Assembly: GCA_017617935.1 (NCBI GenBank)
Contig: JAFZVF010000094.1
Location: 18,995-82,994, forward strand
Length of the DNA stretch: 64,000 bases
Source of the DNA: Clostridiales bacterium
GTDB taxonomy: Bacteria; Bacillota; Clostridia; Saccharofermentanales; Saccharofermentanaceae
Direction: 5' to 3'
Shown: piece after piece, positions 43,053-52,802 of the stretch
Layout: the number at the start of each line of letters is the position of its first letter
How positions within the stretch are numbered: position 1 is the first letter of the stretch
Notes under the pieces: generated by a model
Database searches by the model: none
Told to the model about the DNA's origin: nothing
The model's input: the letters and a program-made list of their open reading frames with translations, nothing else
Translations under genes and position numbers: made by a program

Positions 43053-43175
43053 TTCCAAGATTACCTGCCAACTTTTTGAGGATCTTGGCAGGAAACATGG
43101 AATTTCGGCCTGTATTATGAAATATTCCAAGAAACCAGCCAACTTTCGGTAATTCTTGGCAGGTAATCTTGGAAT
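43053..43175. repeat. alternating inverted-word element, copy 2
   Basis: The same 20-bp word family as at 24623-24745 occurs at 43053 (reverse), 43085 (forward), 43124 (reverse) and 43156 (forward). Offsets of 32, 71 and 103 bp and total length of 123 bp are identical to copy 1. Loops and spacers differ completely. The element fills most of the 297-bp gap; a TATAAT near 43285 may serve the next gene. Confidence 0.82.
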
Positions 43176-43322
43176 ATGGTTGTTTGAGCGCACAAATGCT
43201 CTGTTCGGGCATCCGTTTTGTCGAAAAAGGCTTGCCAAACAGGGAACCGCCAAATCCGAATGCGGTCAAAAACGGCTTGCCGTGTTATAATTCTTTTTGA
43301 CTAAAAATAAAGGGGACCTTAT

Positions 43323-44720
43323 ATGGCACTTTTTGGAAAGAAAAAAGACGAGAATAAACCCGAGGAGCAGAACGTACAGAACAGCGCAAGCTCCAAGGAG
43401 ATGGACATAATCCTCCAGGCACGCAAGGAGGAAGAGGAAGAACGAAAGGCGAAGATCGCGGAGCGCGAGGCTGAGCAGCAGGAATACAGGGAAGCCGTCG
43501 CGGCGGACATGACAAAGGCTGCCGAAGCGGCTTCCGACGTCATCTCGATGTTCCCCGCAACTGACGGAAACGAGCGCTTCTTCATGCTCGTCGACGCGAA
43601 CGTTTACACCGATCCCGTCATTGAAGGCGATGAGATCGTTACCGGATACCTCCGCGGCAAGGTAAAGAAGGGCCAGGAGATCCAGGTTCTTTCGGGTCTT
43701 GATGACCTGAACCGCGTTACGGTAAACGCGATCCGCAACGACGACCGCGAACTCATAGACGAAGCATGCGACCAGAAGGTCGAATTGGAGCTCTCAAAGG
43801 GCGATTTCAAGGACCCCGAGTCTCCGGACGAGGAGAAGGAATCGAGGGTCAGGAACTTCTCGATCCTGACGAACCTTCCTGCTAAAGAGGGCGCTTCCGA
43901 AGGCATCCGCCTTCCCGCGATGCTCTGCGAATTCTCAAGATATCAGGGCGATCAGGAGTTTTTCGGCCAGCTGATGAACGCGGCAATGAAGACCGAGTTC
44001 GTCATTCCCGCAAAGGTTACGGGAGGAAACGCCCATCAGAAGAGAGTGGCTTTCGCAGGCCTGCAGCCCAAGGAAAACGGCGGCAAGCCAATGCTTCCGG
44101 CGTTCTCAGGCATGAAGGGATTCCAGAAGCATAAGGCGATGCTCACGAAGATGGGCGGCTTCAACGACGGGATCAACATGGATTTCGCGCAGCTTTGCGC
44201 CATTGCAAGGGACGAGAATCACGACGGATGCGTCGTCGATCCCCTCGGCCCGGTCATCTTCTCGCTTCCCAAGCCGGTGCTCGACACTGCGGTCAACACG
44301 ATCCAGTACCATTATCTTTTTGGCGAGAACAAGACCGCTGAGACGATGAGGCCCGCTCCGCAGGAAGCTGAGAAGCCTTCCCCGAAGCTCAAGGAATACA
44401 ACGTCGTGAACCTCGTTCCCGGCGGCGAGTCCAACTACATTCAGGACGCCGTCAAGAAATTCGGCGGATCGCACGCTGACATCGTAAAGATCTTCGTCGT
44501 CATGATCGTTGCGGTTGAAGACCCTCAGGACAAGGCATACATCTGCATCGTGGACTGCCCGAAGGAAAAGTTCGACGTGAACTGCAAGGGCCTTGAGAAG
44601 GTCATCAGGCCTTACATGAGAACGATCAGGAACCTCCAGTTCCGTCCTTACGACAAGGAGCAGTTTAACGACGAGTTTGCCGAGAGATACCCTTGGACGT
44701 ACAACAAGCTTTCATTCTGA
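43323..44720 (+). CDS. SseB-family protein with N-terminal coiled coil and beta-barrel insert
   Basis: The 465-residue cytoplasmic protein starts with a charged helix (about 5-65). A segment resembling the beta-barrel of translation factors follows ('VIEGDEIVTGYLRGKVKKGQEIQVLSG', about 90-140), then an SseB N-terminal domain ('FVIPAKV', 'LPAFSGMKGFQKHKAML', 'CVVDPLGPVIFSLPK') and a C-terminal SseB domain (about 355-460). SseB-like proteins have no settled biochemical role. The EF-Tu-domain-2-like insert is unusual. The next gene follows at 7 bp. Confidence 0.78.
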   Translation: MALFGKKKDENKPEEQNVQNSASSKEMDIILQARKEEEEERKAKIAEREAEQQEYREAVAADMTKAAEAASDVISMFPATDGNERFFMLVDANVYTDPVIEGDEIVTGYLRGKVKKGQEIQVLSGLDDLNRVTVNAIRNDDRELIDEACDQKVELELSKGDFKDPESPDEEKESRVRNFSILTNLPAKEGASEGIRLPAMLCEFSRYQGDQEFFGQLMNAAMKTEFVIPAKVTGGNAHQKRVAFAGLQPKENGGKPMLPAFSGMKGFQKHKAMLTKMGGFNDGINMDFAQLCAIARDENHDGCVVDPLGPVIFSLPKPVLDTAVNTIQYHYLFGENKTAETMRPAPQEAEKPSPKLKEYNVVNLVPGGESNYIQDAVKKFGGSHADIVKIFVVMIVAVEDPQDKAYICIVDCPKEKFDVNCKGLEKVIRPYMRTIRNLQFRPYDKEQFNDEFAERYPWTYNKLSF

Positions 44721-44727
44721 GGTACTG

Positions 44728-45402
44728 ATGAATTACTACTACATTGACTTCGAAAACGTAAAGACCGCGGGCCTCAAGGGACTGGACAGCCTCCCGTCCT
44801 GCGACACCGTGAAGATCTTTGCCAAGGGCGGATCCGACCAGTTGAAGTTCAATGACGTCAAGACGCTGATGGCCGCAAAGGCGACCGTCGCCATCGAGGA
44901 CGTGGTCACGGGCACCAAGAACGCCCTGGACTTCCAGCTTTTGGCTGACCTCATGATCGACTGCGTGAAGAGGGCGGGAATGTCTCCCGCGCCGAAGTTC
45001 ATAATCATATCGGCGGATCACGGTTACGATCCGGCGATAACGCAGATGAAGAAGCGCAGCGTAAACAACGTTTACAGGGCGGTCTCGATAAAGGACGCCG
45101 AGAACGGCAATTTCGCGGGAAGGGAACAGAAGCAGGCTCCGAAGCAGGCCGCAAAGCAGGAGCAGAAGCAGGCCGCTAAGCAGGAACCCAAACAGACTCC
45201 GAAAAAGGCTGAAGACCAAAAGCAGGACGAAAAGCCCGCACAGCCCGCAAAAAAGCCTCAGAGAAGGGCTCCGGCAAAGAAGGAGACGCCGGCTTCCGCC
45301 GAAGCCGTTTCCGTTGAGAAGCCCGCAAAGAAGCCTTCCACAAGGCGCGTTCATTCAAGGACGATCAACAAGGCCGACAAGCAGGACAAAAACCCGCAGT
45401 AA
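44728..45402 (+). CDS. NYN/PIN-like domain protein with basic low-complexity tail
   Basis: From the ATG at 44728 the protein has 224 residues. The first 120 form a PIN-like fold with acidic positions: 'YYIDFENVK', 'DFQLLADLMIDC' and 'FIIISADHGYDPAI', the usual aspartates of NYN ribonuclease domains. The rest is a Lys/Gln/Ala/Pro tail with repeated QAAKQ units ending in 'RRVHSRTINKADKQ', likely nucleic-acid binding. An RNA-cleaving or RNA-sensing role is inferred. Confidence 0.8.
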   Translation: MNYYYIDFENVKTAGLKGLDSLPSCDTVKIFAKGGSDQLKFNDVKTLMAAKATVAIEDVVTGTKNALDFQLLADLMIDCVKRAGMSPAPKFIIISADHGYDPAITQMKKRSVNNVYRAVSIKDAENGNFAGREQKQAPKQAAKQEQKQAAKQEPKQTPKKAEDQKQDEKPAQPAKKPQRRAPAKKETPASAEAVSVEKPAKKPSTRRVHSRTINKADKQDKNPQ

Positions 45403-45417
45403 GGTTTTCGTCTCTGT

Positions 45418-45607
45418 GTTCACGAAAAGGGACACGGATTTGGCAAAATACATGTCCCTGGTCGTGAACCGAAGTGTCTGCTCATATCAGTGTGCGTAAA
45501 AGTGTCACAAAATCTGCAAAAATCGGTACACGAAAAAGCAAACCGAGGCTGATTTGCCGAAAAGTGTACCTAAAAACGGGAAAATCGTGACACTTTTAGT
45601 GACACCC
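45418..45607. repeat. structured intergenic element, copy 2
   Basis: GTTCACGA/TCGTGAAC (45418-45425, 45462-45469) and GGGACA/TGTCCC (45429-45434, 45453-45458) form a long first hairpin around the GCAAAA core. AAAAGTGTCAC (45498-45508) then pairs perfectly with GTGACACTTTT (45587-45597), enclosing GCTGATTTGCC. It is homologous to 30678-30853. From 45608 to 45803 I see only AT-rich DNA with weak promoter-like boxes. Confidence 0.75.
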
Positions 45608-45803
45608 GTGGTCGCAACCTTTATCAAAAAGGATACACCAATTCGTTTAAATCAGGTACCAAAACAGGTACTTTCCGCGTTTACCAAAGATAACTGCCCC
45701 AATAAGTGAAATAATTAACATCTTCGTTAAACAAAACTGTTTTCGCGCGTGATAAAATTACGCGTGGGATAGATCTATATGTGCTGATTTATAGGGACGG
45801 ATT

Positions 45804-48800
45804 ATGCTTCAAGTCAAAGACATCCGCAAGGAATACAAGACGGGAAATCTTGTTCAGAAGGCGCTCGACGGCGTCTCCCTTAATCTGCGCGACAACGAAT
45901 TCGTAGCGATCTTAGGACCTTCGGGTTCCGGAAAGACAACGCTCCTCAACATAATCGGAGGCTTAGACCGGTACGATTCCGGCGACGTCATAATAAACGG
46001 GATATCGACGAAGAAGTACAAGGACAGGGACTGGGATGCCTACAGGAACCACACGATAGGATTCGTTTTCCAGAGCTACAACCTGATCCCGCACCAGACG
46101 GTCCTCGCAAACGTCGAACTCGCATTAACGATCTCGGGCATCGGCGCCAAGGAAAGAAAAGCGAAGGCTTTGGCGGCGCTCGACAAGGTCGGGCTCAAGG
46201 ATCAGGCACACAAGAAGCCGAACCAGATGTCAGGCGGACAGATGCAGCGCGTCGCCATCGCAAGGGCGCTCGTAAACGACCCTGACATCCTGCTTGCGGA
46301 CGAGCCGACGGGCGCACTCGATTCTGATACGAGCGTTCAGGTCATGGACCTTTTGAAAGAGGTCGCAAAGGACAGGCTCGTCGTCATGGTCACCCACAAT
46401 CCCGAGCTCGCGGAAGAGTATGCGACAAGGATCGTCAAGGTCAAGGACGGAAAGATCATCGATGACAGTGATCCGTTCAAGCCTGAGGATTCCATGATCA
46501 AGCCTCCCGTTCACAAGCGCATCGGCAAGGCTTCGATGGGCTTTTTAACCGCTCTCGCATTGAGCTTCAACAACCTCCTGACGAAGAAGACGAGGACCAT
46601 TCTCGTTGCATTTGCGGGCTCGATCGGCATCATCGGAATCGCTTTGATCATGTCGCTTTCAAACGGCGTAAACAAATACATAGACGACACGGAGAAGAAG
46701 ACGCTGTCTCAATATCCGTTGCAGATCGACGCTTCGTCGGTTTCGCTGATGCAACTCATGATGGTCAACACCGATAACTGGACTGAATCCGCACCCGGTA
46801 CGATTACCGAGGTTCCGAGCGTTTCGCAGCTCCTTTCCACGGTAAAGAGCAACGACCTCATTTCATTGAGAAAGCATTTTGACACGAAGACGCCCGAGAT
46901 TTACGAGCTTTCAAACGGCATTGAATACAAGTACTCGATACAGCCGCAGATCTACGACTATAACGGCAAGACCGGTGACTACAGGAAGGTCAATCCGAAC
47001 GATGACTTCAATTCCATGGGTCTTACGTCATCGAGCGTTTTCACTTCCGCATACACGATGAACGTGTTTTTCGAGCTTCCCGAAAACGACGAGCTCTACA
47101 TAAACCAGTATGAAGTAAAGACCGGAAGGTGGCCCGAGAACTCAAACGAGGCTGTACTCGTCCTTACGCAGAACGGCAACGTCAGCGACTACATTGCTTA
47201 CGTTTTCGGGCTCAGGGACAGGAAGGAATTAGACAAGATGATCGACGATTTTTCAAACGGAAAGACCGTCTCATCCGATCAGAAGAATTACACTTGGTCT
47301 TACAATGATTTCATGGGCAAGACCTTTAAGGTCGTTCCGGCTTATCAGTTCTACAAGTACGATGAGACGCACAAGATCTATTCCGACATGAGGAATGACT
47401 CAAAATTCATGAACAACGTCCTTAAGGGTTCACGTGACCTCAAGGTCGTCGGCATCGTCCAGCCGAAGGATGGCGAGGACATTATGATGCTCAATTCCGG
47501 CGTCTATTACGGCAAGAACCTCGTTGAAGAACTGCGCGCCATGTCCGAGGATGCGGCCGTCGTAAAGGCTCAGAAAAATGACCGTGATACGAACGTCCTT
47601 ACGGGCGTCAGGTTTGACGACGAGAACGATGATTTCGACATGGGCGACATGTTCTCGGTCGACCAGGACAAGATGAAGGACGCATTCAAGTTTGACGAGA
47701 AGGCCCTGAAACTTGACAAGAACAAGCTCACCGACCTTAACGGGATAGACTTCCAGAAAGAGCTCAAGGACGCGATGCCCAAGATGAACTCAAAGGACAT
47801 TTCGTCGATACTCAAGAACGTTAAGCTCGAGGTCAACCAGGACGAGCTCGGCAAGCTCATGAACAGCGTAATGAACGGCTATCTTGCTTATGCAGCGAAG
47901 GACCCTTCGACGAATTACAAGAACATGCCCGAAGCGTTTACCAATTATCTGAACTCGTCAGAAGGCAAGGCCCTGATCCGCGAGCAGATAATGAAGTTAG
48001 TCAAGGAGAGCATCGGCGACGTATCGCAGAAGACTATCAAGAAGGCGAGCGACGCGATAATGGACGGGTTTGCCGAGTATGCCGTAAAGCACAATCTTGA
48101 CATCGCTTCGCCGGACAACCTGAGCCGCTACATGGCGCAGTTCATCTCGAGCGACGAGGGCAAAAAGCTCGTTAACAAGCAGATGGACATGATCACCAAC
48201 GAGCTTTTGGGCAACGTTAAGATAACCGACAAACAGATGAGCGCGTTCGTAAAGGCGCTGACTAACGGATACCAGTCTTACGCTGAAAAGAACAACCTTC
48301 CCGATCCCAAAAAGCTCACGTCATCCTTTACGAAATACGCGCAGAGCAAAGAGGGCTCAAAGCTCATCACCGAAGGCGCAAAGAAGGCCGTGAACGTCGA
48401 CGCGATAATGAAACAGGTGACCAAGAACGTCAATTCGTATTCGCAGTCGATGGGAAGCCAGATCGGCAAGGCGATGAAGGGCATTTTCCAGAAGGTCGCC
48501 GTGCAGATCGGAAAGAACGTCACCAACGCGATGAAGGACACTTTCTCGGATCTTGGCAGCGCTTTCATAATCGATGAAGACGCGATCGCTTCTGCATTCA
48601 AGATGAACATGGACCAATCGCAGATGGAATCGTTCATTGCTGAGATGATGGGCGGAAACAAGACTTCCGCAGACGCGAACCTTGCCGCTTTCGGATACTG
48701 CGCGGTTGACGACCTGAGCTCGATAACCATATATCCGAAGGACTTTGAGAGCAAGGACAAGATCGTAAAGATCATCGAAGATTACAACAAGGCGGTCGAG

Positions 48801-49289
48801 GCTGAAAAGGGCAAGGACGAAACGATAAGCTACACGGACGTCGTAGGCGCTCTGATGAAATCCGTCACGAAGATCGTCAACACGATATCCTACGTCCTCA
48901 TCGCGTTCGTCGCGATCTCGCTCGTGGTATCCTCGATCATGATCGGCGTCATCACTTACATCAGCGTACTCGAGCGCCGCAAGGAGATAGGCATTCTGCG
49001 TGCCATGGGCGCGTCAAAGCTCAACGTCGCGCAGGTATTCAATGCGGAGACGATCATCACCGGATTCCTGGCGGGACTCCTCGGCGTTGGCATTTCATTG
49101 CTGCTGCTCATACCTGGAAACTATCTGATCCACAAGATCGGCGACACGGAGGCGGTCAATGCTTCGCTGCCGCTGCTCGCAGCGGTTGCGCTGATAATCT
49201 TAAGCGTGATACTGACGCTGATCGGAGGAATAATCCCTTCAAAGACCGCGTCGAGACAGGATCCGGTCACTGCGCTCAGAACAGAGTGA
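45804..49289 (+). CDS. ABC transporter, fused ATPase and FtsX/MacB-type permease with large outer domain
   Basis: The 1161-residue protein begins with a full ATPase (about 1-230): Walker A '[12 protein letters not shown]', Q loop '[10 protein letters not shown]', signature 'MSGGQMQR' and Walker B '[11 protein letters not shown]'. A first membrane segment (about 262-285) leads to an outer region of some 720 residues, and three C-terminal membrane segments follow with '[17 protein letters not shown]', the FtsX motif. The outer region holds three tandem helical repeats of about 75 residues ('[10 protein letters not shown]', '[10 protein letters not shown]', '[10 protein letters not shown]'). MacB-type proteins do mechanical work on exported peptides or envelope substrates rather than classical import. 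Confidence 0.9.
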   Translation: MLQVKDIRKEYKTGNLVQKALDGVSLNLRDNEFVAILGPSGSGKTTLLNIIGGLDRYDSGDVIINGISTKKYKDRDWDAYRNHTIGFVFQSYNLIPHQTVLANVELALTISGIGAKERKAKALAALDKVGLKDQAHKKPNQMSGGQMQRVAIARALVNDPDILLADEPTGALDSDTSVQVMDLLKEVAKDRLVVMVTHNPELAEEYATRIVKVKDGKIIDDSDPFKPEDSMIKPPVHKRIGKASMGFLTALALSFNNLLTKKTRTILVAFAGSIGIIGIALIMSLSNGVNKYIDDTEKKTLSQYPLQIDASSVSLMQLMMVNTDNWTESAPGTITEVPSVSQLLSTVKSNDLISLRKHFDTKTPEIYELSNGIEYKYSIQPQIYDYNGKTGDYRKVNPNDDFNSMGLTSSSVFTSAYTMNVFFELPENDELYINQYEVKTGRWPENSNEAVLVLTQNGNVSDYIAYVFGLRDRKELDKMIDDFSNGKTVSSDQKNYTWSYNDFMGKTFKVVPAYQFYKYDETHKIYSDMRNDSKFMNNVLKGSRDLKVVGIVQPKDGEDIMMLNSGVYYGKNLVEELRAMSEDAAVVKAQKNDRDTNVLTGVRFDDENDDFDMGDMFSVDQDKMKDAFKFDEKALKLDKNKLTDLNGIDFQKELKDAMPKMNSKDISSILKNVKLEVNQDELGKLMNSVMNGYLAYAAKDPSTNYKNMPEAFTNYLNSSEGKALIREQIMKLVKESIGDVSQKTIKKASDAIMDGFAEYAVKHNLDIASPDNLSRYMAQFISSDEGKKLVNKQMDMITNELLGNVKITDKQMSAFVKALTNGYQSYAEKNNLPDPKKLTSSFTKYAQSKEGSKLITEGAKKAVNVDAIMKQVTKNVNSYSQSMGSQIGKAMKGIFQKVAVQIGKNVTNAMKDTFSDLGSAFIIDEDAIASAFKMNMDQSQMESFIAEMMGGNKTSADANLAAFGYCAVDDLSSITIYPKDFESKDKIVKIIEDYNKAVEAEKGKDETISYTDVVGALMKSVTKIVNTISYVLIAFVAISLVVSSIMIGVITYISVLERRKEIGILRAMGASKLNVAQVFNAETIITGFLAGLLGVGISLLLLIPGNYLIHKIGDTEAVNASLPLLAAVALIILSVILTLIGGIIPSKTASRQDPVTALRTE

Positions 49290-49302
49290 TGATACGGATC
49301 GC

Positions 49303-50985
49303 TCAGCCGGTCTTCTTTTCTTTGATCTCAGACTTTTTGGCGTACATGCGGTCATCGGCAAGGCGCTCGGTCATTGCGAGGCTCATTCCGCCGCCTTCAT
49401 AGACGGCCATACCGCAAGGGATCGACAAGGGTATCTCGGGCCTTTCGTTTTCGTTGTAGTCCTCGATGTATTTTTCAAAAAGCTCAACGGCCTTGTCGTA
49501 TTCCTTTTCAACGTCAGGGCCCGTCATAATGGCCATGAACTCATCGCCGCCGGTCCTGAAGCACCAGGTTCCCGCGAAGGTTCCGAAGGTTGACTTGATG
49601 GCGTCAGAAGCTGCAATGATGCGCCTGTCGCCTTCGAGGTGGCCGAATTTGTCGTTGACCTTCTTGAGGTCGTTTACGTCGAACTGGACGATGAGGCATC
49701 TGCCTGAACCGCCGCTCTGAAGGACGTCTTCACACTCGTTGAAGGCGAGGCGGTTGGAAAGTCCCGTCAGGCCGTCGACCCTTGCGAGCCTTGCCTGGAT
49801 GTCGGACTCAAGGCTGCGCTTGTTCGTCTCGATGAGGGAAGTCGTCTCATAGATCAGAAGGACGATGAAGAATACCGTCAGACCGATCCTCGTGGCGGCC
49901 GCGGTGTCTTCCTCCCAGCCGGGCAGATAGTAGCGGATGATGTCGATCGTTCCCGTCGTGAAGAGCACGCCAAATGCAAAGACCATATAGCGGTACCTGT
50001 TGTCGCGCTCCTTGTCGAGCTTCATCTCGCGCACGAACATGAAGATCATGAATCCCGTGACGATCGCGATTATCGCGTGCGACAGGATGAGGATGTTGTG
50101 GAAGTCGGTTATTCCGGTTATGAGGCACAGCAGACACAGTACGAAGTTGCCTGTAACGAGCCACAGCGTGATCTTTACGAGATGCGAATTCAGGTTCTCC
50201 GTCATTGCGGAGAAAAAGAGCATGGCGGGCACGGGCAGCAGAACGAGGCACATGTGCTCCATAAGCCTGATTATTCCCGGGTTCCCCGTAACGAGGAACA
50301 TGATGTGCGTTCCCGTATGCGTGTAAAGCGCAAGCACTATCGCCATCGTTCCGAGCGACATCGTCTCGATCATCTTCGTAGGCCTTCTGTTTTGGAATGA
50401 ACCGAAAATGACCATCAAAATTCCGAGGAACAGGGATGAGAAGCTGAGAACGAACTTCCAGAAATTCCTGTGAAGTATTCCTTTTATGAAAGAGGCGCCG
50501 CTTTCCGCATGCATGTCGCGGAAGGAAGTCCAGTCGCCCTTGAGAAGGGATTCGTATTCGATCGTCAGGGTGCGGCTTCCGTCGAATTCGGGAATGTTTA
50601 CGACGTGGATGTATTCGCCGTAGTAATCACCATAGATCGGACGGAGCTTTGGCTTGAAGTCGTAGATGAGTTCCTTGTCCAGGAAGATCTTGAAATTGAG
50701 ATTGCAAGTGGAGAAGCACAGGTCTGAACCGTTGAAGGTCGACCACTTGATCTCCTTGGACATGGAGATGGAATTCACGGGATCGAAAACGGGTTTTGCG
50801 GGATCGGCCGGCTCGCCCTCCCTTACGTTCGGGCTTCCGCCGCCGTTGTAGAACCAATTGTCAGTGACGGGATAGTTCGGCGAGTATATGTTTCCATCGG
50901 GTATGCTGAACACGAATAACAGCCCCAGAAGGACTGTGGCTATTGCAACTATCACCAGATTGATATATGCATAAGTCTTTTTCAT
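49303..50985 (-). CDS. membrane diguanylate cyclase (7TM-DISM-like sensor plus GGDEF)
   Basis: The 560-residue protein has a first membrane segment (about 5-27), an outer beta-rich domain (about 30-180), about seven membrane helices (180-380) as in 7TMR-DISM receptors, and a C-terminal GGDEF domain with the intact motif 'RTGGDEFMAIM'. It should make cyclic di-GMP in response to an outer ligand, possibly a carbohydrate. A TTG ten codons upstream (51015) with AGGGA is an alternative start. It is the intact counterpart of the degenerate GGDEF-EAL protein at 25.4 kb. Confidence 0.88.
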   Translation of the reverse strand: MKKTYAYINLVIVAIATVLLGLLFVFSIPDGNIYSPNYPVTDNWFYNGGGSPNVREGEPADPAKPVFDPVNSISMSKEIKWSTFNGSDLCFSTCNLNFKIFLDKELIYDFKPKLRPIYGDYYGEYIHVVNIPEFDGSRTLTIEYESLLKGDWTSFRDMHAESGASFIKGILHRNFWKFVLSFSSLFLGILMVIFGSFQNRRPTKMIETMSLGTMAIVLALYTHTGTHIMFLVTGNPGIIRLMEHMCLVLLPVPAMLFFSAMTENLNSHLVKITLWLVTGNFVLCLLCLITGITDFHNILILSHAIIAIVTGFMIFMFVREMKLDKERDNRYRYMVFAFGVLFTTGTIDIIRYYLPGWEEDTAAATRIGLTVFFIVLLIYETTSLIETNKRSLESDIQARLARVDGLTGLSNRLAFNECEDVLQSGGSGRCLIVQFDVNDLKKVNDKFGHLEGDRRIIAASDAIKSTFGTFAGTWCFRTGGDEFMAIMTGPDVEKEYDKAVELFEKYIEDYNENERPEIPLSIPCGMAVYEGGGMSLAMTERLADDRMYAKKSEIKEKKTG

Positions 50986-51068
50986 TGGACGGACCGCCAG
51001 GTCGGTTGTGTGCAATCAAAATCCCTATTAAGTATAACACCTTGTTTTACTTTATAAAATCCGGTTGC

Positions 51069-51098
51069 CAAAAAAGAGGCCGCCATAAGGCAGCCCCC
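51069..51098 (-). terminator. rho-independent terminator after the XRE regulator
   Basis: On the minus strand GGGGCTGCC and GGCGGCCTC pair across a TTAT loop and are followed by TTTTTTGG. Confidence 0.78.
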
Positions 51099-51123
51099 TT
51101 GTAAAGCGCAGGTTTTCAGACGG

Positions 51124-51567
51124 TCATTTCCAATGCTTGAGCTGTGAGAGCAATCCGTCGTACTGAAGGCGTCTGTCGGAATCGTCAAGGTTCTCGGGAT
51201 TGGGCATGTGCTCCATCAGAAAGTCGAGGAGGGCGTCCTTAGACTGATAAACGAAATCGCCGTCCGTGTAGCACCATTTGCAGTAGTCTTCGTTGAAGAA
51301 GCCATCGGGCTCGCGGCTGATGTCGCCGTCGTCGTACAGGGGCATTCCGCAGCACTGGCAGTAAAGCTGCCTCGGGCTCCCGAGAAGCGTGTTGATCGAC
51401 ACGTTAAACTCTCTGGAAAGGATCTTCAGCGTCTCGGTGTTCGGCTGGGTCTCGCCGGTCTCCCAGCGGCTTACCGCCTGGCGCGTGACCAGAACCCTTT
51501 CAGCGAACTGGTCCTGAGTGAGGTGATTTTCCTCTCTTATCTTTTTCAAAATATCCTTGGTATCCAT
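51124..51567 (-). CDS. XRE-family regulator with C-terminal zinc ribbon
   Basis: The start at 51567 (GGAG eight bases upstream) gives 147 residues. Residues about 5-60 are an XRE helix-turn-helix ('LTQDQFAERVLVTRQAVSRW'). Residues about 67-105 hold four cysteines ('CQCCGMPL', 'CKWC') of the putative zinc-ribbon domain often attached to such regulators. It is divergent from the zinc-uptake lipoprotein, so it could control that gene or sense metal; only the Fur-type operator there gives direct evidence of metal control. Confidence 0.85.
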   Translation of the reverse strand: MDTKDILKKIREENHLTQDQFAERVLVTRQAVSRWETGETQPNTETLKILSREFNVSINTLLGSPRQLYCQCCGMPLYDDGDISREPDGFFNEDYCKWCYTDGDFVYQSKDALLDFLMEHMPNPENLDDSDRRLQYDGLLSQLKHWK

Positions 51568-51651
51568 GTCGTGGTCTCCTTTGCTCTTGATGGCTCCATT
51601 ATGGATTCCGCAAGGCTCTCTGACAAGCAACGCGTTGTTGCACATTCGTTG

Positions 51652-51696
51652 TTGACAAATGGGAATAATTTTGTAAAATTGAAAACGATTTTCAAT
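51652..51696 (+). promoter_or_regulatory. promoter overlapping a Fur/Zur-type operator
   Basis: TTGACA (51652-51657) and TAAAAT (51674-51679) are 16 bp apart. A perfect inverted repeat ATTGAAAA-CGA-TTTTCAAT (51678-51696) covers the -10 end and transcription start. It resembles the 7-1-7 Fur-family box. With a zinc-binding lipoprotein downstream, Zur is the likeliest repressor; that is inference. Confidence 0.7.
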
Positions 51697-51714
51697 TTCA
51701 AATGGAGAAACGTC

Positions 51715-52701
51715 ATGGTTAAAAAGATTTTTGCAGCTCTGCTCGGACTGACACTTGCCGTAACTTCCGCAGGCTGCGCGGGCAAAACGGGTAATGGCGG
51801 CAAGGGAATTAAGGTAGTGTGCGCGACGGCTCCGCTTTACGACTGGGCACGCCAGATCACCCAGGGCACGGACGGCACCGACCTTTCGCTCGTTATCGGA
51901 AACGGTACCGACCTCCATTCATTCCAGCCTTCCGCTGCGGACATCATATCGATCAAGAATGCTGACGTGTTCATCTACGTTGGCGGCGAGTCCGACGGAT
52001 GGATCAGGGACGCTTTAAAGGAATCTGCAAATAAGAACCAAAAGGTCGTATGCCTCATGGACGTCCTCAAGGATTCGATCGTTGAAGAGGAAGTCGTTGA
52101 GGGCATGCAGGGCGAAGACGAAGATCATGACCACGATGACCACGACGACCACGATCACGACCATGAAGAGGAAGGCCCTGAGTACGATGAGCATATCTGG
52201 ATGTCATTAAGGCTCGCTTCCAAGTCATGCAAGGCTATTGAAGAGGCGATCGCTTCCGTGGCAACAAAGGACGCGGAGAAATTCAAGGCAAATCTTGACG
52301 CTTACACCGCAAAGCTTTCAGCGCTCGACAAGCAGTATGAAGACATGGTCAAGGGCGCAAGGCTCGACACGATGGTAGTCTGCGACAGATACCCTTTCAG
52401 ATATCTTGCGGAGGACTACAAGCTCAAGTACAGCGCCGCTTTCGTCGGATGTTCGGCCGAGACCGAAGCTTCTTTCGAGACCGTGAAATTCCTTGCGGAC
52501 AAGATCAAGTCGCTTGATTGCAAGACGATCCTGACGATCGAAAAGTCTGACGGAAAGATAGCTAAAACGGTCATCGAGACTTCGGGCAAGAGCGACGTCA
52601 AGGTCGAGGCTTTGGATTCTATGCAGGCCTGCGGAAAAGAGCTTGATTACCTCTCCGTAATGACAAGCAATCTCACGGTACTCAAAGACGCGCTTTCCTG
52701 A
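51715..52701 (+). CDS. zinc ABC-transporter substrate-binding lipoprotein (ZnuA/AdcA-like)
   Basis: The 328-residue protein has a lipoprotein signal with lipobox SAGC, then the metal-binding fold: 'IGNGTDLHSFQPSAADI' with the first His ligand, a His/Asp-rich loop around residue 140-155 typical of zinc importers, 'DEHIWMSLRLA' with another ligand, and 'CDRYPFRYLAEDY'. The ATP-binding and permease partners are not next to it in this window. Start chosen at 51715 where GGAG precedes and the signal peptide begins. Regulation by the overlapping Fur-type site is likely. Confidence 0.92.
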   Translation: MVKKIFAALLGLTLAVTSAGCAGKTGNGGKGIKVVCATAPLYDWARQITQGTDGTDLSLVIGNGTDLHSFQPSAADIISIKNADVFIYVGGESDGWIRDALKESANKNQKVVCLMDVLKDSIVEEEVVEGMQGEDEDHDHDDHDDHDHDHEEEGPEYDEHIWMSLRLASKSCKAIEEAIASVATKDAEKFKANLDAYTAKLSALDKQYEDMVKGARLDTMVVCDRYPFRYLAEDYKLKYSAAFVGCSAETEASFETVKFLADKIKSLDCKTILTIEKSDGKIAKTVIETSGKSDVKVEALDSMQACGKELDYLSVMTSNLTVLKDALS

Positions 52702-52729
52702 CATTGTCAGGGACAAACCTGCCGGTCAG

Positions 52730-52757
52730 TTGAATATATTTTTGAGAGTGATATTAT
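52730..52757 (+). promoter_or_regulatory. promoter of the Thr/Glu-rich lipoprotein gene
   Basis: TTGAAT (52730-52735) and TATTAT (52752-52757) are 16 bp apart. The following GCCTT/AAGGC hairpin near 52772 lies in the leader. Confidence 0.55.
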
Positions 52758-52802
52758 GTTGCGGGCCTTTTGAAGGCTAATAAATCAAAAAGGTGATGAA
52801 CC

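Noticed and set aside
51208..51714. Long N-terminal extension of the zinc-binding protein
   Set aside because: It is antisense to the XRE regulator, and the lipoprotein signal and ribosome site define the start at 51715.
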